A stretch of 64,000 nt of DNA, taken from contig NZ_JAHFZG010000012.1 of assembly GCF_018619475.1 (NCBI RefSeq), forward strand, positions 50,441-114,440, read 5' to 3'. Both the position numbers and the translations under genes were made by a program. This DNA is from Rhodomicrobium sp. Az07. GTDB lineage: Bacteria > Pseudomonadota > Alphaproteobacteria > Rhizobiales > Rhodomicrobiaceae. This document shows, piece after piece, positions 1 through 9,205 of this stretch (position 1 is its first letter; every line of letters begins with the position of its first letter). Under the pieces are notes generated by a model, which did no database searches, was not told where the DNA came from, and saw nothing but the letters and a program-made list of their open reading frames with translations.

Positions 1-233
1 AGTACAAATGGAACTACACCTGGTCCGTGAAGGCCGAATACCTTTACTTCAATTTCGGTGAGCCGAACGTAGGCGGTGGCTGCTGCTACGACTACCAGGA
101 CGGCATTTCGGCGGACGCTCAGAGGGAGAGACGCTATGGCGCCGACTTCAAGGATCTTGGCGATCTGACGGCAAGCTCGTTCAAGCTCGGCGTGAACTAT
201 GCAATCTTTACGCCCCCGGCTCACTTGAAGTAG
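1..233 (+). CDS. Outer membrane beta-barrel protein (Omp25/Omp31-like), C-terminal part
   Basis: This is the 3' end of a gene that begins outside the window; the reading frame is open from base 3 to the TAG at 231-233. The visible 76 residues have alternating polar and aromatic residues (WNYTWSVKAEYLYFNFG, SSFKLGVNYAIF) typical of the last strands of an eight-stranded outer-membrane barrel, as in the Omp25/Omp31 surface proteins of Rhizobiales. The segment KLGVNYAIF resembles the usual final strand, but the protein continues for a few residues after it. A CC pair in the preceding loop is unusual for this family. The exact family member cannot be named from the tail alone. Confidence 0.7.
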   Translation, partial: YKWNYTWSVKAEYLYFNFGEPNVGGGCCYDYQDGISADAQRERRYGADFKDLGDLTASSFKLGVNYAIFTPPAHLK

Positions 234-681
234 ACGCCCCTGTTGCAAGCTTCGAATGTTGCCGTGAGTTGAACCCAGGGCGACATTCGCTGGAAAAGCT
301 CTCACCGCGTGTAGAGCGGCTGGCACTTACATCGAAGTCACATGCACGGAAACGACGTCCAACTCACACCGCGTGTCGCTTGTCGCGGCGATGTTGCGAC
401 GGTGGTCGATCGGCTGTGGCTGAAGCGGATCGGCCGAGAGTTCGGTTGTGAATTGCTTACGATTCTGCCGCGAGCCATTCCCGCGCCTTGGACGACGATC
501 CTGGAATGAAAACCTGAAGACGGCCCCCCGTGAAGCGGCGAACCTTCAACGGTGGTGCGGGCGGAGCCGCACCGGCATTAAAGACTCCAACGTTCTCGCT
601 GCGCCTCGTCGCAAAGAGCGAGAATAAGGCGGCAAATGCTCGCCGCCTCTGCTTTGTCGGGATGGCCGCGATTTCGGATGG
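234..681. other. Intergenic stretch between the porin and the acx operon
   Basis: About 450 bases lie between the end of the porin and the convergent end of acxC. I see no convincing gene: short open frames lack ribosome sites and protein-like composition. The only structured element is the hairpin at 618-647, listed separately. Confidence 0.5.
618..647 (-). terminator. Probable terminator of the acx operon
   Basis: Just past the acxC stop (minus strand) a GGCGGC stem pairs with GCCGCC (628-633 with 642-647, 8-base loop) and is followed on the minus strand by the T-rich TTATTCT. The stem is short and the T-run imperfect, so the call is moderate. Confidence 0.45.
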
Positions 682-1191
682 TCAGGCGACGACAGCACGC
701 TCGGGCACGGGCATTCCGAGCCAGTCCCTGTAGAACGTGTCGATATCCGGCTCGAAGTCGTGGATGACGGGATACCATGGCGTCGGCGCCTCGACATCGT
801 GAAGCGTTCCGCATTCCGGGCAGAAATACTCGCGCAGCACCTGCCATGACGGGGTCGGCGCCATCAGGCGGGGATAGATCTGCTCAAGCTTCTGCGGCGT
901 GTCGCGCACATTGATGAGCGCGTGCAGCTTCCAGTTCTCCTTCCAGTCGCAGAAATCATGGCCGCATTCGCAGCGGGTCTTCCACTCTTTCGTGTCCTGG
1001 CGCTGAACGATGTAGAGCTTCGGGCCGAGCGGCAGGATGATGCGATCCTTCCACGGCAGGCGTTCCTGAAGGATGTCGATATAGGTGGCGAAGCGCTCCG
1101 CATCCTTCGGCATGGAAAGCATCTGGTGCAGCGTGTCTTGGTCGATGCGGCCGTCGATGAGATCGGCAATCTTGGTGCGTGTGTAGGACAT
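682..1191 (-). CDS. acxC: Acetone carboxylase gamma subunit
   Basis: This 169-residue protein is the small subunit of the heterohexameric acetone carboxylase, which converts acetone plus bicarbonate to acetoacetate at the cost of ATP going to AMP. Size agrees with the roughly 20-kDa gamma subunit known from Xanthobacter and Rhodobacter. Two cysteine-rich knots, CECGHDFC near residue 74 and CPECG near residue 125, look like a metal-binding (zinc-ribbon-like) site. It is the last gene of acxABC, about 65 bases after acxB, and a hairpin follows its stop. The neighbours make the assignment firm. Confidence 0.92.
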   Translation of the reverse strand: MSYTRTKIADLIDGRIDQDTLHQMLSMPKDAERFATYIDILQERLPWKDRIILPLGPKLYIVQRQDTKEWKTRCECGHDFCDWKENWKLHALINVRDTPQKLEQIYPRLMAPTPSWQVLREYFCPECGTLHDVEAPTPWYPVIHDFEPDIDTFYRDWLGMPVPERAVVA

Positions 1192-1256
1192 TGCGTTTCC
1201 TCGATTTTTATAGGTTTGGGGCGCCGGCGGAGGGCACCGGCGCGCGCGTTCGGCTG

Positions 1257-3590
1257 CTATTCCTCGACGAACTGGACGAGCTTCACATCCGGCAGTTCGG
1301 ACAAGTCCATCGAGTATTTCGAGCCGTAATGAGGGATATCGAGTTCATCTTCGGTGAGCTGCCAGCTTTCCGGCAGATCCCAGAACGACCGGAAATCTTT
1401 CTCGAACTTCGGCCCAAGCGTGAACGATGCGGCGAACATCTGCTTCACGTGATCGCCAACGCCGGTCTTCGCGACGATTTTCTCGCGCTCGCCCTTCATC
1501 CAGTCCTTCACCGGCACGGCGTTGGCGATGCGGTCCTTACGCATTGCCTTCCGCTTGGCGTCGGTCGCCGCCGCATCGACCGCATAGAGGCCCGACGCAT
1601 CCGTCGACACGACGACGCCGTAGACGCGCTCGGCGAAGCGTTCGAGCAGGTAGCCGCCGTTCAGATCGTCAGCGACGCTCTGCGGGTCTCGGTCGAGCGG
1701 ATCGCCGAAGCCGGGGCCGCCGCGCATGTAGTTGAGGTAGAGGTCGTAATCCGAGAACATCTCCTCGGTGGTGATCGCCTGCTTGTCGCGCTTGATCACC
1801 GCGCCCTTGATGAGATCGTCCCATACCGGGTTCTCCGGGTCGGTATCGCCGCCGAACGGGATCGGCTTGCCTTCCTCGATGAGCGCCTTGAGGCCTGTCT
1901 TGTGCGCTGCGAAGCGATAGCCCGACGCGGCCGGATAGCCGCCCATGAGGCCCCAGTCGGATGAGATGTGACCGTTGCCCATGAAAAACATGGTCCAGTC
2001 TTTCGCATTCCAGACGAGGCGCAGGCTCTCGAAGCCGCAGCCGCCGCGATACTTGCCCGCGCCGCCCGAGTTCGACTTGATCTGACGGCCGAGATAGAGA
2101 AGCGGTTCGGCCAGCTCCCAGATCTCCATGTCGCCCATATCGCCTTCCGGGTTCCAGATGGCGGCGGCGTGGCTGAGGCCATCGCCGACCGCCGTCGCAC
2201 CCGTTCCGTTCGCCGCGCACTCGAACGAGTTCACGGCGTGGATTTCGTCATATTGGTTGAAGCCGCCGCCCTGGAGCCAGTTCGATGTGTTGGCGTTGCC
2301 CGCGTTCACCTCTTCGAGATAGCCGCGCCCGAAGTAGGAGCGAGACAGGCCTCGCCACAGCGCCGTCCACGACGACACGAGGAAGTGCCATGAGTAGGCG
2401 AAGGCGACGCGCCGATCGTCGGGGTTCATCCACGTACCTTTCGGCAGGCGAAACTCGGTGCCGTAGGCCGCGCCGTCGTTGATCATCTCCGACGGGATCA
2501 GCGTTTGCGTCATCATCACCCAGATGCCGGAGGTGAAGCTCACCTGATGGGCGTTGTAGGTGTGCCAGCCCCAGCGGCTCGACCCCTCGAAATCGAGCCG
2601 CCATGTCCCGTCGCCGCGGATCGTGATTTCCGACGGCGTGTGCATGATGGAGTCGACCTTCGCGAAGTCGGACGGCACGCGGACGTCTTCATGCGCATAG
2701 GGCACGTCCACGAAGCCCACTTGCCGATACTTGCCGGGGATGGTCATCGCCTTAATGCGGTTCTGAAGCCCGCGCCGCCCGTGCTCCACAGCCTCGTAGG
2801 CGAACTTCCAGAACGAGTCGATGCCCTCTTCCGCGATGACCTCCTCCACGAGCTTGCGGATCATGTGGCAACCCGCGATGCGCGTGCGCTCGTCGAGCAT
2901 CCAGTAACGCGTCGTGCGCACCATGCGCTGGCTCTCATGCAGCCAGTCGCGGAACAGCGTGTCGTTCTCGCCCACCTTCCGGCAGGTGACGGAATAGCCG
3001 TCGCCGAAGCGCTGCACCTGGCCCGTACACATGGAGCCGGGGCCGACCGCGCCCGTGTCGATGACGTGCGTCACGCCGCCGACCCAGCCGACAAGTTCGC
3101 CCTCCCAGAAGATCGGCACGATCGTGTGGATGTCGCAGGGGTGGACGTTCCCGATCAGGCAGTCGTTGTTGCAGAAGATGTCCTTGTCGCGAACGCCGGG
3201 GTTACTCTCCCAGTCGTTCTCGATCATGTATTTGATCGCCGCGCCCATGGTGCCGACATGGATGATGATGCCGGTCGACGTGAGGATCGAGTCGCCCGCC
3301 GCGTTGTAGAGCGTGAAGCAAAGTTCGCCTTCCTGCTCCACGATGGGCGAGGCCGCGATCTTCTTCGCTGTCTCGCGGGCATCCACCACACCGGCGCGAA
3401 GCCTTGAGAACAACTTGTTGTAGAGAATCGGCTCGCTGTCGCGCAGTTCCATCTGCTTGAGGCCGGCATAGTGCTTTGTCAGCCGCGTGGCCTCCATCAG
3501 CCGGTCGCGGTGCTGTTTCAGCGTCTCGCCGCCGCGAACGATGCCGCGCGTGGTCGTCTTGAAGTCCGATGATTTCACATTGAGGTTCAT
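1257..3590 (-). CDS. acxB: Acetone carboxylase alpha subunit (HyuB/oxoprolinase-B-like)
   Basis: This protein of about 777 residues belongs to the hydantoinase B/oxoprolinase family and corresponds to the 85-kDa alpha subunit that houses the Mn site of acetone carboxylase. Metal-ligand-type residues are visible in the segment NVHPCDIHTI and the following GGVTHVIDTG region. Long glycine-rich stretches (GGPGFGDPLDRDP) near the C-terminus are typical of the family. I start at the ATG at 3590 because AGGGAC precedes it at a good distance; an in-frame ATG 24 bases upstream has no ribosome site. It sits between acxA (67 bases upstream) and acxC. Confidence 0.93.
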   Translation of the reverse strand: MNLNVKSSDFKTTTRGIVRGGETLKQHRDRLMEATRLTKHYAGLKQMELRDSEPILYNKLFSRLRAGVVDARETAKKIAASPIVEQEGELCFTLYNAAGDSILTSTGIIIHVGTMGAAIKYMIENDWESNPGVRDKDIFCNNDCLIGNVHPCDIHTIVPIFWEGELVGWVGGVTHVIDTGAVGPGSMCTGQVQRFGDGYSVTCRKVGENDTLFRDWLHESQRMVRTTRYWMLDERTRIAGCHMIRKLVEEVIAEEGIDSFWKFAYEAVEHGRRGLQNRIKAMTIPGKYRQVGFVDVPYAHEDVRVPSDFAKVDSIMHTPSEITIRGDGTWRLDFEGSSRWGWHTYNAHQVSFTSGIWVMMTQTLIPSEMINDGAAYGTEFRLPKGTWMNPDDRRVAFAYSWHFLVSSWTALWRGLSRSYFGRGYLEEVNAGNANTSNWLQGGGFNQYDEIHAVNSFECAANGTGATAVGDGLSHAAAIWNPEGDMGDMEIWELAEPLLYLGRQIKSNSGGAGKYRGGCGFESLRLVWNAKDWTMFFMGNGHISSDWGLMGGYPAASGYRFAAHKTGLKALIEEGKPIPFGGDTDPENPVWDDLIKGAVIKRDKQAITTEEMFSDYDLYLNYMRGGPGFGDPLDRDPQSVADDLNGGYLLERFAERVYGVVVSTDASGLYAVDAAATDAKRKAMRKDRIANAVPVKDWMKGEREKIVAKTGVGDHVKQMFAASFTLGPKFEKDFRSFWDLPESWQLTEDELDIPHYGSKYSMDLSELPDVKLVQFVEE

Positions 3591-3657
3591 GACGTTTCGT
3601 CCCTGTTCGATCATTTTTGGTCGGGGTGGAGCCGGGCGGAAGCCGCCCGGTCCGCTC

Positions 3658-5811
3658 TCAGACTTCCTTCAGGTGGAACAGCCGGTGGCCGTCGAGGAAG
3701 GTTTCGAAGCCGTCGGGAACGACGAAAGTCGTCGCATCGGATTCGATGATCGCCGGGCCCGTGACGCGGTTGCCCGGAAGGAGCGCCTCCATCTTGTAGA
3801 GCTGCGCATCGACCCACCGCTTCTTGCGGTAGAATTTGCGCGTGCCGATCTTGGCTTCCTCGGGCGGCGTGTCGCCGTGGAGCGTATCGACGGGGATCTT
3901 CGGCTTCTGGATCGGCACCGTGCCGCGCATGATTGCGCCGGTAACCGAATAGCCAAGCTCCGGCGAGCGGGCGCTTTCCGAGTAAACGCGGCCGTAGGTG
4001 GCGTTATAGGCGTCCACCATCGCGTTCCAGTCTTCGGCGGTCGACGCCGACTTGATCGGACTTTCGATTTCGAGGTCGTTCAACTGACCGCGATACTGCA
4101 TGCGGTAGCCCGGTTGCAGCGTGACCTTGTCCGCCTCGTAGCCATTGAGACGGAATTCTTCGAGCACGTTGCGGGTCAGTTCGTCCCACGCCTCCTGAAG
4201 AACCGCCGCGGCCTTCGCGCGATCCACGTCCGGCGCATCCGGCGCGAGGTTGATGTCGAGCGACTTGTCATAGCGGTATTCGAAATCCGCCGCCGCGCAG
4301 CCAAAGGCCGAGAAGCCCGCCGCCCACGCCGGCACGATCACGTCCTCGAAGCCAAGCCCTTCCGTGTAGCCGTATGTGTGTACCGGTCCCGCGCCGCCAT
4401 ACGAGAAGCACACGAAGCTTGCGGGGGAATAGCCCTTGCCCGAGATCATCGCGCGCAGATAATCGCGAAGGTCGCTGTCGAGCAGTTCGATGACGCCCGC
4501 CGCTGCGTCCTCGACCGAAAGGCCGAGCGGATCTGCGACCTGCTTCTTGATCGCGTCAACCGAGCGCTGACGGTCGAGCTTGATCGCGCCGCCCAGGAAG
4601 TTGTCGGGGTTCAGGTAGCCGAGCACCATGTGACAGTCGGAGATCGTCACCGTCTCGATGCCGCTATCGGCCCAGCACACGCCGACGCGATAGCCCGCCG
4701 AGTCCGGGCCGAGCTTGATCGCCTTCGTGTACGGATCGAGCCGGATGAACGAACCCGCACCCGCGCCGACCGAGTCCATCGCCACGAGCGGCAGCGACAG
4801 CACAAGCCGCGCCATGTCCGGATCGTTCTTGATCGTGAGTTCGCCCTGTGTGATGAGCGCCACGTCGAACGAGGTTCCGCCGATATCCGAACAAGCGATG
4901 TTGTTGTAACCCAGCACTTCGCCGAGATATTTCGCGCCAATCACGCCGCCGATGGGGCCGGAAACGATGGTGCGGGCAAGCTCCTTCGCCTTCCACGAAA
5001 TCGTGCCGCCATGCGTAGCCATCACGCGGAAGTCGAACTTCGTGCCCTGCTCCTTGAAGGCGTCGGAGATTTTCTTCAGCGTCTGCCGTGACGGCTCGGC
5101 CGCGTAACCTTCGAGGATGGTGGTGTTGGTGCGGTGGCTCTCCTTGCGAACGGGGTAGTAATCGGCGGACGCAAAGACGGGGATCGTCTTGCCGCTTCTC
5201 GCCACTTCCTCGATGACGATGTCGCGGACGCGGCGTTCGTGCGACGAGTTCTTGTAGGAGTGAAGCAGGCTGATGACGATGCCTTCCACGTCCTGCGCGA
5301 TAAGCTCCTGCGCGGCGCGCCGGGCGGTGTCTTCGCGCAGCGGGATGACCACGGTGCCGAACATGTCGACGCGCTCGACCACGCCGCGCGTGAGATGGCG
5401 GGGCACGAGCGGCGGGTCGTAGCGATGCGTGTTGAGGTGAATGCGGTCTTCATAGGCGTAGCCGAGATGAGACTGGACGGCGCGGCCCATGCGGTGGAAG
5501 TCTTCCATGCCCGCGTTGACGATCAGCCCGCATTTGAGGCCCTTCCGCTGCACCACGCGGTTCAGCATCGCGGTGCCGGAATAGACGCCGGTGTTGAGCT
5601 GGCTCAGCGCCTCGCCAAGCTCCATGTTCCAGAGCGACAGCCCGTCCCGGCTGGAGTTTATGAGGCCGATGGCTTCGTTTTCGGGGGTGGACTGCGCCTT
5701 GCCGACGACGAACTCGCCGTTTGCATCGACGAAAAACGTATCGGTCATGGTGCCGCCGGCATCGATACCGAGCACCTGCACGCTTCTCAGGTTCCGTACA
5801 GCTAAATTCAC
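3658..5811 (-). CDS. acxA: Acetone carboxylase beta subunit (HyuA/oxoprolinase-A-like ATPase)
   Basis: This 717-residue protein is the nucleotide-binding beta subunit. The ASKHA-type phosphate loop LGIDAGGTMTDTFFVD is at the N-terminus and SDIGGTSFDVAL marks the second phosphate-binding segment, as in hydantoinase A and 5-oxoprolinase. In the characterised enzymes this subunit activates acetone and bicarbonate by ATP-dependent phosphorylation; that is family knowledge. The start is GTG at 5811, preceded by a strong GGGAGGT ribosome site five bases away. It is the first structural gene after acxR, and a sigma-54-type promoter lies about 50 bases upstream. Confidence 0.93.
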   Translation of the reverse strand: MNLAVRNLRSVQVLGIDAGGTMTDTFFVDANGEFVVGKAQSTPENEAIGLINSSRDGLSLWNMELGEALSQLNTGVYSGTAMLNRVVQRKGLKCGLIVNAGMEDFHRMGRAVQSHLGYAYEDRIHLNTHRYDPPLVPRHLTRGVVERVDMFGTVVIPLREDTARRAAQELIAQDVEGIVISLLHSYKNSSHERRVRDIVIEEVARSGKTIPVFASADYYPVRKESHRTNTTILEGYAAEPSRQTLKKISDAFKEQGTKFDFRVMATHGGTISWKAKELARTIVSGPIGGVIGAKYLGEVLGYNNIACSDIGGTSFDVALITQGELTIKNDPDMARLVLSLPLVAMDSVGAGAGSFIRLDPYTKAIKLGPDSAGYRVGVCWADSGIETVTISDCHMVLGYLNPDNFLGGAIKLDRQRSVDAIKKQVADPLGLSVEDAAAGVIELLDSDLRDYLRAMISGKGYSPASFVCFSYGGAGPVHTYGYTEGLGFEDVIVPAWAAGFSAFGCAAADFEYRYDKSLDINLAPDAPDVDRAKAAAVLQEAWDELTRNVLEEFRLNGYEADKVTLQPGYRMQYRGQLNDLEIESPIKSASTAEDWNAMVDAYNATYGRVYSESARSPELGYSVTGAIMRGTVPIQKPKIPVDTLHGDTPPEEAKIGTRKFYRKKRWVDAQLYKMEALLPGNRVTGPAIIESDATTFVVPDGFETFLDGHRLFHLKEV

Positions 5812-5858
5812 TCTGACCTCCCTTTCGCTCGGCGTCTTCGCGCCGATGCCTCTTCTTT

Positions 5859-5874
5859 CGCAGGGAGCATGCCA
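5859..5874 (-). promoter_or_regulatory. Sigma-54 (-24/-12) promoter of acxABC
   Basis: On the minus strand the sequence TGGCAT-N5-CTGCG has GG and GC at exactly the -24/-12 spacing of sigma-54 promoters (consensus TGGCAC-N5-TTGC). Initiation would fall near 5849, giving a leader of about 38 bases before the acxA GTG. It lies downstream of a gene for a sigma-54 activator, which makes a chance match unlikely. Confidence 0.75.
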
Positions 5875-5940
5875 GAATGTCGCACGGTGATGTAGCTTCG
5901 CCGGATCAAAGGCTTACCGCACCCGCTCAGCCGGTTTTCC

Positions 5941-5984
5941 GCGTCCGCTAACGTCCGGCCGGCGTCCGGTCCGGCGTCCGGACA
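5941..5984. promoter_or_regulatory. Repeat cluster, candidate AcxR upstream activating sites
   Basis: Four copies of CGTCCG occur at 5942, 5952, 5963 and 5975, spaced 10, 11 and 12 bases apart, about one helical turn each. The last copy is part of the perfect palindrome GTCCGGAC (5977-5984). The cluster lies roughly 70-110 bases upstream of the -24 element, where enhancer sites for AAA+ activators usually sit. Binding by AcxR is inferred. Confidence 0.5.
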
Positions 5985-6011
5985 GCGGAAGAGGACAAAC
6001 GGACGGCAAAC

Positions 6012-6038
6012 GAAGGAAAGGCGGCCTCGTCAGCCGCC
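6012..6038 (-). terminator. Probable terminator after acxR
   Basis: A GGCGGC/GCCGCC stem (6020-6025 with 6033-6038, 7-base loop) is followed on the minus strand by TTTCCTTCG. It begins about 30 bases past the acxR stop and would separate acxR transcription from the sigma-54 promoter of acxA. Confidence 0.5.
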
Positions 6039-6069
6039 GTCGCCATGTTCTGAAAGCTGGAGAGGCTCG

Positions 6070-8025
6070 TCAGTCTTCCGGAGAGCGCAGGACGCCATAT
6101 TTCGCAAGCCGCACATACAGCGTCGAGCGCGCGATGCCCAAACGGCGCGCAGCTTCGGTGAGATTGCCGGCGCATGCTTCGACCTCGGCGAGGATAGTCG
6201 CGCGCTCGGGCGTCTTTGTCCCGCGCCGCGCCGGAAGGATGGCGGGCGCTTTCGGTGCTACTGCCGGGACCGCGCATGCCGCAGGGGAAGCCTTGTCGCA
6301 CAGGCGCATTTCGAGCGGGAGATGCTCGACGTCGATCCGGTCGGTTTCGCAAAGCGCAAGGATGGCGTCGATCACGTTGCGCAACTCTCGGACATTGCCC
6401 GGCCAACTGTAATGGCGAAGCAACATCAAGGCATCGTTTGTAAAAGAGGGCGTTGCGCGACCCAGCCGCGCTGCCGTTCTCGCGGCGAAGCGCTCGGCGA
6501 GGACAAGCACATCGTCGCCGCGTTCGCGCAGCGGCGGGATACGAAGGCGCGCGGCGGCGATCCGATAGAACAGGTCGCGCCGGAAGCGCCCGGCCCCCAC
6601 CTCGTCCATGAGGTCGCGGTTCGTCATGGACACGAGCCGGATCGACACGGGGCGGCCTTCGTGATCGCCGACGCGATACACGATCCCGTCTTCCAGCACG
6701 CGAAGCAGATAGGATTGCAGGTCCATCGGCATCTCGCCGATTTCGTCGAGGCAGAGGATGCCGCCGTCGGCCTTCTCGATCTTGCCCGCCCTGCCGTTGC
6801 CGTCCGCGCCCGTGAACGCACCCTTCACGTAGCCGAACAACTCGCTCGCGATGAGATCGCGCGCCATACCGCCGCAGTTCACCGGCACGAACGGGCCGCT
6901 CGCGCATGCGCTTGCCGCCTTGATGGCGCGTGCGAACAACTCCTTGCCGACGCCCGTTTCGCCCTCGATGAGCACCGGCAGCGGGTTCGCGGCGAGCTTC
7001 CGCGCGCGGTCGCGAATATCGCGCATCACGGCGCTTTCACCCACGATGTCGTCGAACGCATCGGCGGCGGGCTTCGGCGCACGGGCGATGGCCGGGCTCG
7101 CGGGCAGGCTTCGCTTGCCGAGCAGCACGATCAGGCAACCGGCGACCTCGCCATCGTTCTTCACGATTTCGAGGCCAGCATTGGGGAACCGGTCGCGGCA
7201 GTTACGCTCCCAGGCTTCGGCGGAAGCGGAGCCGATGATGCGACGGAGCATTCGGGGCAAATCGTCGGGGGAAGCCGAATCGATCTTGCGCATCGCCGTT
7301 TCGGTGGAATGCACCAGATAGCCTCGCCGGTCGATCACAAGGATGTCTTCGCTGAGCCATGTCGAGCGCTTGGAAAGCAGATGACGCAGCAGGATCTCGT
7401 GATCGAGCTTCGCCGCCTTTTCGAGCGTCGCCTCGATCTCGCGACCGATGGCAGCGGCCAACGCCATGCTTTGCGGATTGAAGGTCGCCACGGGGCCGGA
7501 AATGTCCACCGCGCCGAGGAGTTCGCCGTCAATCGGATGACGCACGGGAGCCGCGGCGCAACTCCAGCGCTGGACATCCTCGCAGAAATGCTCCGCCCCC
7601 GTCACCTGAACCGGGCGCTGTTCGGCGAGCGCGGTGCCGATGGCGTTCGTGCCGATTGCGCCCTCCTGCCACCCTCCGCCGGTCTGAAGCGCGTTGCCCT
7701 TGCCCTGTTCGACCACGCGGCCGTCTCCCGCCGTTTCGAGGACGAAGCCTGTTCGATCCGCGAGGATCATCATGCTTGCGGCGTCGCGAAGCATCTCGTT
7801 CGAGCGTTCGAGCGCCGGGTGCGACGCTGCGAGAAAGGACGCATTCAGCGAGCGCCTCCGAAAGATCTCTGGTTCGTCTGCGAGGGGAGCGCGCGCCAGG
7901 GCGGTTCCCACACCAAAGGACCGCGACCGCTCCCAGGAGGCGGCGATGGCGCGCGGCAGAAGGCGCGCCTTGCGACCGTGTTGCTGAAATTCCTCCCATG
8001 CCAAGCGTATCGCGCGCTGATTCAT
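6070..8025 (-). CDS. acxR: Sigma-54-dependent activator of acetone carboxylase genes
   Basis: This protein of 651 residues is an AcoR/AcxR-type enhancer-binding protein. The N-terminal half is a GAF-like sensor region (a segment GAIGTNAIGTALAEQRPVQV is typical). The central AAA+ domain has Walker A GETGVGKE, the sigma-54 contact loop GAFTGA and Walker B LDEIGEM. The C-terminal Fis-type helix-turn-helix is at about residues 610-645 (LTEAARRLGIARSTLYVRL). I start at the ATG at 8025 because GGGAGA precedes it; an upstream in-frame ATG at 8100 lacks a site. Position directly upstream of acxABC and the -24/-12 element indicate it activates that operon, with acetone or a related compound as the probable effector. 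Confidence 0.9.
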   Translation of the reverse strand: MNQRAIRLAWEEFQQHGRKARLLPRAIAASWERSRSFGVGTALARAPLADEPEIFRRRSLNASFLAASHPALERSNEMLRDAASMMILADRTGFVLETAGDGRVVEQGKGNALQTGGGWQEGAIGTNAIGTALAEQRPVQVTGAEHFCEDVQRWSCAAAPVRHPIDGELLGAVDISGPVATFNPQSMALAAAIGREIEATLEKAAKLDHEILLRHLLSKRSTWLSEDILVIDRRGYLVHSTETAMRKIDSASPDDLPRMLRRIIGSASAEAWERNCRDRFPNAGLEIVKNDGEVAGCLIVLLGKRSLPASPAIARAPKPAADAFDDIVGESAVMRDIRDRARKLAANPLPVLIEGETGVGKELFARAIKAASACASGPFVPVNCGGMARDLIASELFGYVKGAFTGADGNGRAGKIEKADGGILCLDEIGEMPMDLQSYLLRVLEDGIVYRVGDHEGRPVSIRLVSMTNRDLMDEVGAGRFRRDLFYRIAAARLRIPPLRERGDDVLVLAERFAARTAARLGRATPSFTNDALMLLRHYSWPGNVRELRNVIDAILALCETDRIDVEHLPLEMRLCDKASPAACAVPAVAPKAPAILPARRGTKTPERATILAEVEACAGNLTEAARRLGIARSTLYVRLAKYGVLRSPED

Positions 8026-8377
8026 GACCCTGTCTCCCGGCGGGGCGAACGGTTGTCCTTCAGGCAGGGACGCTCTCGTCAGCGGAGCACATATCGACAA
8101 GCAACTCGCGGCGCGGAAGAAAAATGCTCACGTCGCTCTTGTCTCGGGATCTTTTCGATTCCGAAGTCCCTTTGCGTTTCCTGCAGGCGGACTTCTTTCT
8201 GGTCCGCTTCAACTAAAGAGTATGGCGAGCAGTCTTATTACGCAAGCCCGGCGGCTAAAGCGATTTTCGAACGCAAGGCCGACACTTCGACCGACCTTCT
8301 GGGGAAACAGGCAACGGCGCTCAAACGAAAAGAGGCGCTCTTGAGCTTCTCTCGGCGTCAAACTCGGTTGGTTCAGG
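8026..8377. other. Gap between the metal-uptake operon and acxR
   Basis: About 350 bases with no supported gene. A short inverted repeat GCGGAC/GTCCGC (8187-8192 with 8202-8207) and an arm pair GCTCAA/TTGAGC near 8320-8350 could form weak hairpins, but neither has a T-run. The acxR promoter should lie here; I cannot point to it. Confidence 0.4.
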
Positions 8378-9205
8378 CTATGAGCGCGACCGTCTCTTCG
8401 GCACGCGGACAAAAGTTCGATGCCCGTTCGGTAGATCGAAGCATTCCACGTCCACATGGTAAAGCTCTCGAATGGCCTCCACCGTCAGAATGTGCCGTGG
8501 CGTTCCGTCCGCTTCGATGCGACCCCGCTCCAACAGCGCTATGCGGCTCGATATCTCCATCGCGAAATGAGGATCATGCGTGCTCATGAGGATCGCGCGA
8601 CCGTCGGCAGCGAGATCCCGAAGGCGATCCGCGACGATTGCCTGATAGCCATAATCGAGTCCCGACATGGGCTCATCAAGCACGAGCACGCGCGGCTCTT
8701 GAGCCAGAGCGCGAGCGATCAGCGTGAGTTGACGCTCGCCTCCCGAAATCTCCGTGTAAACGCGATCCGCCAGGAAGGCGATGCCGATTCGGTCCAGAAC
8801 CTCAGCAACCATTTCCCGATCTCTGGCGCTCGCGGATCGGAACGCGCCGCTGTCCGGAAGCCGCCCCATCAGGACGACATCGCGGACCGTGTACGGGAAC
8901 GGCGCAGCGTGAACTTGCGGAACATAGGCGATGCGCTTTGCGATTTCCCGGCGGGAAAGCCGCTGGAGTGGCACAGCCTCGGTCAGCACCTCACCCGCCG
9001 ACGGAACGGCTAACCCCAGCACCACGCGGAGCAGCGTACTTTTTCCGGCCCCGTTTGCTCCAAGCAATGAGACGATCTCGCCCGCGCCGATGCCGAGGCT
9101 TGCGCGTTTGAGCACCTCACGTCCGGCATACCGGAAACAGACGTCTCGCGCCTCCAGAAGCAGCGGCGCTTCGCCCTGCGCTCCGTTCATCCTCTGGTCT
9201 TTCAC
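8378..9205 (-). CDS. FecE/MolC-like ABC transporter ATP-binding protein
   Basis: This is the cytoplasmic ATPase of a type II (siderophore/vitamin B12/molybdate-class) importer. Walker A GANGAGKST, the signature SGGERQ and Walker B LVLDEPMSGLD are all present, followed by the H-loop STHDP. I choose the GTG at 9205, which overlaps the stop of the permease gene (GTGA) and has GGAGAG seven bases upstream; an ATG at 9190 is an alternative. It is the last gene of the five-gene operon that begins with the TonB-dependent receptor, and it pairs with the permease immediately upstream. Confidence 0.9.
   Translation of the reverse strand: MKDQRMNGAQGEAPLLLEARDVCFRYAGREVLKRASLGIGAGEIVSLLGANGAGKSTLLRVVLGLAVPSAGEVLTEAVPLQRLSRREIAKRIAYVPQVHAAPFPYTVRDVVLMGRLPDSGAFRSASARDREMVAEVLDRIGIAFLADRVYTEISGGERQLTLIARALAQEPRVLVLDEPMSGLDYGYQAIVADRLRDLAADGRAILMSTHDPHFAMEISSRIALLERGRIEADGTPRHILTVEAIRELYHVDVECFDLPNGHRTFVRVPKRRSRS

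Noticed and set aside
269..451. Short open frame after the porin
   Set aside because: No ribosome site, Arg/Ser-rich composition, no recognisable motif.
3487..5091. A long open frame antisense to acxA
   Set aside because: Same reasoning: an antisense shadow with an Arg/Asp/His-rich nonsense composition.
8209..8457. An 82-codon minus-strand frame overlapping the end of the ATPase gene
   Set aside because: Overlaps a certain gene in another frame and has no ribosome site or protein-like pattern.
6322..8589. A 755-codon open frame antisense to acxR
   Set aside because: Composition is that of a mirror of a GC-rich coding strand, no domain is recognisable, and acxR is unambiguous on the other strand.
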